Shown: piece after piece, positions 5,664 to 9,642 of the stretch
Layout of the letters: every line of letters starts with the position of its first letter
Position numbering within the stretch: the stretch's first letter is position 1
From: Deltaproteobacteria bacterium
GTDB taxonomy: Bacteria > Myxococcota_A > Polyangia > JAAYKL01
DNA: 9,642 nt
Direction of reading: 5' to 3'
Assembly: GCA_011389755.1 (NCBI GenBank)
Contig: JAABTR010000354.1
Location: forward strand, 1 to 9,642
Position numbers and translations under genes: made by a program
The notes under the pieces: model-generated
What the model was told of the DNA's origin: nothing
Databases searched by the model: none
What the model saw: only the letters and a program-made list of their open reading frames with translations

Positions 5664-7411
5664 TTTATCCTCCTCGAGAACGCCAGCTGGCCACCCGCCT
5701 TGGGCAGACGAACCTCAAGCGTCGTCCCTTTTCCCGGTGAACTCTCCACCTCGACGGCCCCGCCGTGGGATGCCACGATGCCGTGAACCACGCTCAGGCC
5801 GAGCCCCGTGCCTTGATCGACCTCTTTGGTGGTAAAAAAGGGCAAAAAGGCCTTGGCTCGCACCTCTTCGGTCATCCCGGCGCCGTCGTCGACGACGAAC
5901 AGGGCTATCTCCCGCTGCCGCTCCCGGGTGCGGATGATCATCGTGCCCCCTTCGGGCATGGCCTGCACCGCGTTCATGGTGAGGTTGACGATCATCTGGT
6001 GGAGCTGCCCCGGATCCGCGTCGATGCAGGACAAATTGGGATCCAAATCCTGAACCATGCGCACCTTTTGTTTGGCGCACCGCGCCTCGATGAGGAAAGA
6101 CCCCTCGCGCACGACGTCGTTGAGCTGGGAGGAGACCCGCTTCGCCGGGTTTTGGCGGGCGAAGAGGCGCAGCTTGCTGACGATCTCCCGCGCCCGCAGG
6201 CAGGCCTGAACGATCTTCTCGATATCTCGCGCAGCGGCCTCGGGCATATCGGGCGTCTTCTGCGCGAGCTGGGAGAAGCCCAAGATGTTGGCGAGCGGCT
6301 CGTTGAGCTCGTGGGCCACACCCGCGGCCAGCTGACCCAAGGTGGTGAGCCTGTCCGCGTGTCGCAGCTGCTCCTCCAAGGCGGCCTGCCGGCGCCCGGC
6401 CTCCCGCCGCTCGATGATCCCTGAGACTTCTCGCGCCAAAGCGTCGATGAGGTGCCGCTCCTCCCGCAAAAAGGGTCCCTCGTCGAGGGCCGGCCGCCTC
6501 TCCTGGTAGAACACCTCGACGCGGCCCCGCTCCTTGTCGCCCACCAAAATACGCGCGGTTTGACGATAGGGCCCCGGCTCGAAGCTCGCGGTCACATAGT
6601 GGCGGCCGTCCAGGATCACCCTGCCGTGGGTGATCTCGGGGTACTGCCAGGCGGGCGGCAGAAGGTCGACCACCCCCTGGAGGATCTCGTCCATGGAGGA
6701 CTCGGGTCGCTCAGCCAATCGGACGCACTCGTAGAGACACGTCAGCTCCTTGACCCGCTCCTTGCCGGCGGCCTGTACCGTCTGGTTGGCCAGGGCCAGG
6801 GATATCGACTCGGCCACCACCTCGAAGAATTCCACCTGCTCTCGATCGAAAAAGTCCGGCTCAAAGCTGCGCAGCTGAAAAAAGCCGATGTTCGCCTGCT
6901 CGCCCCGCAACGGAATGAGCACCAAGGAGCGCGCCGCGGGTTCGAGCTCGAGGGCCAGGCTGCGGTTCTCGCCCGAACGCGCAGAGCGATAGCTCAGCCC
7001 GACCTTGGTGTCGCCGGTCCAAAAGGAGCCGCCGGCGGTGAAGTAGGTCTGATTGGGATCGAAGTGTCCGCGGATGATGTCGAAATAGAGCTCGCCCACG
7101 GCTCTCTGGCTCGCGGTGCCTCCGATGACGCGCCCGTCTTGGCTCAGCTCCAGGTGATCGGCCTTGACCGCGTCGGCTGCGTCGTCCCGGTTCACCCCCA
7201 GCCTGAAGTAACCCTGCCCCTGCTCGAGCCACCAGACCACGGTGTCCGCGCCCGAGACGCCGATGATCTCCCGAGAGACCCTCTCGAGAAACGACAGCCT
7301 GGAGGCGGCGTGCCTCGACAGCTCCAAGATCTGCCTGGTCAGCTTGGAGAACCGCCCGAGGAGGTTGCGACAACCCAGGCAGCTTTGCGGTTCCATGGAG
7401 GTGAGCGGCAT
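5660..7411 (-). CDS. Soluble GAF-domain sensor histidine kinase
   Basis: The 583-aa protein has no membrane segment, so it should sense a cytoplasmic signal. It would autophosphorylate on His and pass the phosphate to the response regulator encoded next. The N terminus holds a CLGC motif (C11, C14) followed by a helix. Residues about 35-210 read as a GAF-type sensor domain. Residues about 221-335 match a module often found before kinase cores in deltaproteobacteria and archaea (LLPPAWQYPEIT, GRVEVFYQERRP, DEGPFLREERHLIDALA). The dimerisation/phosphoacceptor domain has H367 in GVAHELNEPL. The ATPase domain has the N box (NLTMNAVQAM, about 476-485), G1 DDGAGM (508-513) and G2 GTGLGLS (534-540). 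All catalytic motifs are intact. ATG 7411 has GGAAGA five nt upstream. The stop overlaps the regulator ATG by 4 bp, so the two form an operon. CxxC and C225/C229 hint at thiol or metal sensing, but this is a guess. Confidence 0.95.
   Translation of the reverse strand: MPLTSMEPQSCLGCRNLLGRFSKLTRQILELSRHAASRLSFLERVSREIIGVSGADTVVWWLEQGQGYFRLGVNRDDAADAVKADHLELSQDGRVIGGTASQRAVGELYFDIIRGHFDPNQTYFTAGGSFWTGDTKVGLSYRSARSGENRSLALELEPAARSLVLIPLRGEQANIGFFQLRSFEPDFFDREQVEFFEVVAESISLALANQTVQAAGKERVKELTCLYECVRLAERPESSMDEILQGVVDLLPPAWQYPEITHGRVILDGRHYVTASFEPGPYRQTARILVGDKERGRVEVFYQERRPALDEGPFLREERHLIDALAREVSGIIERREAGRRQAALEEQLRHADRLTTLGQLAAGVAHELNEPLANILGFSQLAQKTPDMPEAAARDIEKIVQACLRAREIVSKLRLFARQNPAKRVSSQLNDVVREGSFLIEARCAKQKVRMVQDLDPNLSCIDADPGQLHQMIVNLTMNAVQAMPEGGTMIIRTRERQREIALFVVDDGAGMTEEVRAKAFLPFFTTKEVDQGTGLGLSVVHGIVASHGGAVEVESSPGKGTTLEVRLPKAGGQLAFSRRIK
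5668..5675 (-). promoter_or_regulatory. Strong ribosome binding site inside the kinase 3' end
   Basis: On the minus strand GAGGAGGA lies 4 nt before the regulator ATG (5663) and within the last kinase codons. Together with the ATGA overlap it indicates translational coupling and near-stoichiometric synthesis of kinase and regulator. Confidence 0.75.
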
Positions 7412-7472
7412 AATCGTCTTCCAATTGTTCTGTGTCTCACAATGTCGGCCCCTCGCTGTCAGCTCGTTCGTT

Positions 7473-7482
7473 CCTCGCGAGG
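7473..7482. promoter_or_regulatory. 10-bp palindrome in the divergent intergenic region
   Basis: CCTCGCGAGG is a perfect palindrome between the divergent kinase and lipoprotein genes. A weak plus-strand promoter-like pair, TTCGTT (7467-7472) and TATGCT (7490-7495), is spaced 17 bp apart with the palindrome in the spacer, as an operator would be. The promoter match is poor. The rest of this 167-bp region (7412-7578) shows only a small GGGGC/GCCCC hairpin (7535-7547) and the lipoprotein ribosome binding site GGAGGAA (7567-7573). Confidence 0.25.
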
Positions 7483-7578
7483 GTCCTTCTATGCTGTATC
7501 AGTTTTTGGGCTTCGTGTTAAAACGTCTCAGCAAGGGGCGCGGCCCCACGACGCGTCGAACGACTTGGAGGAAGCCCA

Positions 7579-8751
7579 ATGAATCATTCCAAAGCCGGAT
7601 CGCTTTTGTGGTTTGCTTTTCTCTTTGCGAGCGGGGCCTCGGGCTGCTCCGGGGCCGAGAGCGCTGATAGAGACGCGGCGAGCATCGACCGGGACACCAG
7701 TGCCTCAGACACCTCTGCCCAGGCCGACACGGCGAGCTCGAGCGAGACCTCAAAAACCGGCTCGACAGACGAAGGCGCCGACTCCGAAGAGACATGTGGT
7801 GAGGAGAGCTTCAACATCGCGGTCCAGCCGGTCGATATCTTGATCGTGCTCGATCGCTCCTCCAGCATGACCGATCAGGGGCTCTGGGCGCCCATGTGCC
7901 AGGCGATCACCCACCTCACCTCCCAGACCGCGGACGATGTGAACTACGGGCTCATGGTGTTTCCCGATCTCGACTGCAGCGCGGGCAACCAGTGCATCGC
8001 TCCCACGGACCCCCGCGTCTCTATCGGCGCCGATAACGCCGCGCTCATCGCTTCGGAGCTGTCGGACCAGGGCGTGGGGACCTGCGTGGCCGGGGGTACC
8101 CCCACCGCGGCCACTTTGCAGCAGGCGCTGGGCGTGCTGCAGTCGGTCAACGACGAGCACTCCCGCTACGTGCTCTTGGCTACCGACGGCGCGCCCAACT
8201 GCAATGAGAACCTGAGCTGCGACGACTGCACGGTGGTTCACCCTTACAGCTGTGGGGGACCGGCCCACTGCCTCGACGACGAACAAACGACCGCGGCCGC
8301 AGCAGACCTGGCCGCCGCCGGCTTCCCGGTCTACGTGATGGGCCTGGGCACCGTCGTGAAGTGGCAGGAGGTGATGAACGCCGTGGCCGCAGCTGGCCAA
8401 ACCGAGAACTACTATCGCGCCGACGATCCCGCGCAGTTTTTGGCCCAGCTCGAGGAGATCACCGCCAAGGTCGCCTCCTGCGACTTCCGTGTGGACTGGG
8501 AAGATCTGCCCAGCTACGCCTCGGCCGACCCCGCGAAGGTCAACCTGTACTGCAAGGAAAAGGCCGACGACCCCGCCACGCCACAAAACCGCATCGGCTA
8601 CGACGACGGCTGCGGCGCCGGCGCCGGCTGGACCTGGCTGGACGACAACCGGCTGAGGCTGTGCGACGCCGCCTGCGAGGCTCTGCGCGGCGGCGCCTGC
8701 GGAGCGATCTCGGCCACCTTCGGGTGCGAGTCGGTCCCCGTGGTCAAGTGA
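7579..8751 (+). CDS. Secreted von Willebrand factor A domain lipoprotein, cysteine-rich
   Basis: The 390-aa protein is exported and probably lipid-anchored. The N terminus has a basic start, a hydrophobic stretch (LLWFAFLFASGA) and a lipobox-like ASGC with C23 as the lipidated residue. Residues about 24-72 are a flexible Ser/Thr/Asp/Glu-rich linker. The VWA domain starts near residue 79 with VDILIVLDRSSSM, whose D92-x-S94-x-S96 is the MIDAS metal site. The other MIDAS elements are the Thr in GGTPTAA and the Asp in LATDGAPN. The last part (about 295-390) is a small cysteine-rich domain (LYCKEK, DDGCGAG, RLCDAACEALRGGACG, TFGC) typical of Myxococcota VWA lipoproteins. There are 17 cysteines beside C23, so disulphides are expected outside the cytoplasm. 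VWA domains usually bind proteins; the partner is unknown. ATG 7579 has GGAGGAA five nt upstream. The gene is divergent from the histidine kinase and may be under its control, but no binding site proves this. Confidence 0.9.
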   Translation: MNHSKAGSLLWFAFLFASGASGCSGAESADRDAASIDRDTSASDTSAQADTASSSETSKTGSTDEGADSEETCGEESFNIAVQPVDILIVLDRSSSMTDQGLWAPMCQAITHLTSQTADDVNYGLMVFPDLDCSAGNQCIAPTDPRVSIGADNAALIASELSDQGVGTCVAGGTPTAATLQQALGVLQSVNDEHSRYVLLATDGAPNCNENLSCDDCTVVHPYSCGGPAHCLDDEQTTAAAADLAAAGFPVYVMGLGTVVKWQEVMNAVAAAGQTENYYRADDPAQFLAQLEEITAKVASCDFRVDWEDLPSYASADPAKVNLYCKEKADDPATPQNRIGYDDGCGAGAGWTWLDDNRLRLCDAACEALRGGACGAISATFGCESVPVVK

Positions 8752-8766
8752 GCTCCACGCTTGGGG

Positions 8767-9144
8767 TCAGCCCTCGATCTGCGAGACGGTCAGGATGTTC
8801 CCGTCGGGGTCGTAGAATTTGAACATCCGCATGCCCTGCCCCTCGTCCTCGAACGACCAGGTGTCTCCCTTGAAGCGCACCCGGTTCGCCTCCAGGTGCT
8901 TGTGGAAGGCGCCCAGGTCGTCCACGCGAAACGTCAAGAAGCTGTTGGTGGGAGGAGTCTCGCCCGGTTTCCCCCACTTGTTGAGCCCCAAGTAGACGCC
9001 CTTGACGCCGGGTATGGCCAGCTCGGCCCAGCCCTCGCTCTCGTAGGCCTTTGTGAACCCCAAAACGTCGTGGTAGAAGCCGAGCGCCTGCTCCCAGTCC
9101 TGCACCCAAACAAAAGAAACGAAATGGTCGTACCGCGGTTTCAT
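8767..9144 (-). CDS. VOC-superfamily (glyoxalase/bleomycin resistance fold) protein
   Basis: The 125-aa protein has the paired beta-alpha-beta-beta-beta modules of the vicinal oxygen chelate fold. The first module starts DHFVSFVWVQDWEQALGFYHDVLGF; the second starts near SFLTFRVDDLGAFHKHLE and ends FYDPDGNIL. Members include glyoxalase I, dioxygenases and antibiotic-binding proteins. H7 sits at the usual first metal position. The His expected at the start of the second module is Phe (FLTFRV), and the Glu expected after DPDGN is Thr (DPDGNILTV). A standard metal-dependent lyase is therefore unlikely, and a ligand-binding or unusual enzyme role fits better. ATG 9144 has AAGGAGG six nt upstream, so a TTG start eight codons earlier is rejected. 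Its stop is only 15 bp from that of the convergent lipoprotein gene. The substrate is unknown. Confidence 0.88.
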   Translation of the reverse strand: MKPRYDHFVSFVWVQDWEQALGFYHDVLGFTKAYESEGWAELAIPGVKGVYLGLNKWGKPGETPPTNSFLTFRVDDLGAFHKHLEANRVRFKGDTWSFEDEGQGMRMFKFYDPDGNILTVSQIEG

Positions 9145-9150
9145 CAAAGC

Positions 9151-9157
9151 CCTCCTT
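9151..9157 (-). promoter_or_regulatory. Ribosome binding site that fixes the VOC protein start
   Basis: On the minus strand AAGGAGG ends 6 nt before the ATG at 9144 and lies inside the longer frame that would start at TTG 9168. This excludes the longer start. Confidence 0.75.
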
Positions 9158-9172
9158 GGAGACGTCAACGAT

Positions 9173-9185
9173 ATTTTCCGAAAAT
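9173..9185. promoter_or_regulatory. AT-rich palindrome upstream of the VOC gene
   Basis: ATTTTC (9173-9178), a single C, then GAAAAT (9180-9185) form a perfect palindrome 28 bp upstream of the VOC ATG. It lies in an AT-rich island within GC-rich DNA, as expected for a promoter or repressor site. No clear -35/-10 pair could be assigned. No good terminator was seen for the partial gene that ends at 9229. Confidence 0.3.
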
Positions 9186-9228
9186 GTAATGCTTTGACCG
9201 GGTGAGGGGAAGCCTCCCGGTCCGGCCC

Positions 9229-9642
9229 TCAAAAAAAGAAGCGCGACTCGCAGAAGATCGCCGCAGGCGCCGAGCCATACTCGCTGCGCAGCTCAAAAGC
9301 TTGCGGCCCAGAGGGGGACGAGGAGCCCCATCCGACAAGGGCTCCGAGCACCGCGTCGGCCTCGTCGGCGATGGAGTAGACGAGGCTCACCATCCCCACC
9401 CCCGAGCTATCCTCTGCGTTCCAGATGACCAGCGCCTGACCGCGCAAAAGGGGCGTCACGTCGATACCCGCGGTCCCGCCGAGGTAATGGCGCCCCAAAA
9501 AGCCGAGGGCATCGGGAGGCAGGCTCGTCGCGCGCGAAAGGTAGCCGCTCGGGTCGCGAGCGCCGTCCGACTGGTACATGTACTCGAGGGCAAAGTAGGC
9601 GCCGCGCGCCGGCAGCGAAAGGTCGGCGCCGACGGCCAACCT
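9229..9642 (-). CDS. C-terminal part of a probable outer-membrane beta-barrel protein (start outside window)
   Basis: The frame is open from the right edge to the TGA at 9231-9229, giving 137 codons. The only early start-like codon is TTG 9639, with no ribosome binding site in view, so the gene most likely begins beyond the window. The visible part has alternating polar/hydrophobic, aromatic-rich strands (GAYFALEYMYQSDG, VIWNAEDSSGVGMVSLVYS, AVLGALVGWG) and ends in three Phe (SRFFF). A C-terminal Phe and amphipathic strands are typical of outer-membrane barrels recognised by the BAM machinery. I cannot name a family. It might instead be another beta-rich exported protein. It lies 84 bp upstream of the VOC gene on the same strand, and the AT-rich palindrome between them suggests separate transcription. 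Confidence 0.6.
   Translation of the reverse strand, partial: RLAVGADLSLPARGAYFALEYMYQSDGARDPSGYLSRATSLPPDALGFLGRHYLGGTAGIDVTPLLRGQALVIWNAEDSSGVGMVSLVYSIADEADAVLGALVGWGSSSPSGPQAFELRSEYGSAPAAIFCESRFFF

Noticed and set aside
4956..5786. Long plus-strand open frame (276 codons) opposite the activator gene
   Set aside because: It is antisense to a protein with complete family motifs. GC-rich codon bias creates such frames, and its His/Arg/Gly-rich translation resembles no protein.
6452..7582. Long plus-strand open frame (376 codons) opposite the histidine kinase
   Set aside because: Same reason: it mirrors the kinase coding strand, has no recognisable domain, and would overlap the lipoprotein start.
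7750..8586. Minus-strand open frame (278 codons) opposite the VWA lipoprotein
   Set aside because: It is the shadow of a gene with clear signal peptide and MIDAS motifs. Its Gly/Val/His-rich translation is typical of antisense GC-rich DNA.
1424..9228. Sigma-54 (-24/-12) promoters in the intergenic gaps as targets of the activator
   Set aside because: I looked by eye for GG-N10-GC with flanking consensus in all gaps on both strands and found no convincing match. The targets are probably outside this window.
1..9642. CRISPR array, insertion sequence, integrase, toxin-antitoxin or phage-defence system
   Set aside because: No regularly spaced repeats, transposase motifs or paired small genes were seen. 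The window reads as core-like chromosomal DNA.

Overview
The window is GC-rich, compactly coded DNA. It looks like a chromosomal segment of a deltaproteobacterium in the broad sense, most likely Myxococcota or a related lineage. This is an inference from gene content: a C-terminal multihaem cytochrome of the GHKLPT type, a cysteine-rich von Willebrand A lipoprotein, a soluble GAF histidine kinase with an NtrC-type partner, and a PP2C phosphatase fused to a cyclic-nucleotide-binding domain. No rRNA, tRNA, CRISPR array, insertion sequence or phage gene was seen. No gap between genes exceeds about 215 bases.

Layout, left to right. (1) Positions 1-1423 (+) hold the C-terminal part of a periplasmic multihaem c-type cytochrome, cut by the left edge, with four CxxCH sites in view. 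(2) Positions 1528-2679 (+) encode an unrecognised 383-aa soluble protein. (3) A convergent gap (2680-2891) carries two strong dyads that share an AAAACG/CGTTTT core. (4) Positions 2892-7411 on the minus strand hold a signalling cluster. In transcription order it is a soluble histidine kinase (7411-5660), an NtrC-family sigma-54 activator (5663-4278, overlapping the kinase by ATGA), then after 132 bp a PP2C phosphatase with a C-terminal cNMP-binding domain (4145-2892). (5) A divergent 167-bp region (7412-7578) leads to a secreted VWA lipoprotein (7579-8751, +). (6) A VOC/glyoxalase-fold protein (9144-8767, -) is followed by the C-terminal end of a probable outer-membrane protein (from the right edge to 9229, -).

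How the genes may work together: the kinase/activator pair should sense a cytoplasmic cue, possibly redox or a small ligand through GAF and CxxC elements, and turn on sigma-54 promoters. None of those promoters was found in this window. The PP2C-cNMP protein may link this pathway to Ser/Thr phosphorylation and second messengers. It is unusual because two Asp residues that normally bind catalytic metals are Asn.

The least expected structure is at the end of the activator gene. A classic slippery heptamer (A AAA AAC, in frame) lies five codons before the stop. Four bases after it come two interleaved 8-bp perfect inverted repeats with the geometry of an H-type pseudoknot. This could be a recoding (-1 frameshift) cassette or an RNA switch ahead of the PP2C gene. 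It is an inference that needs comparative and experimental support.
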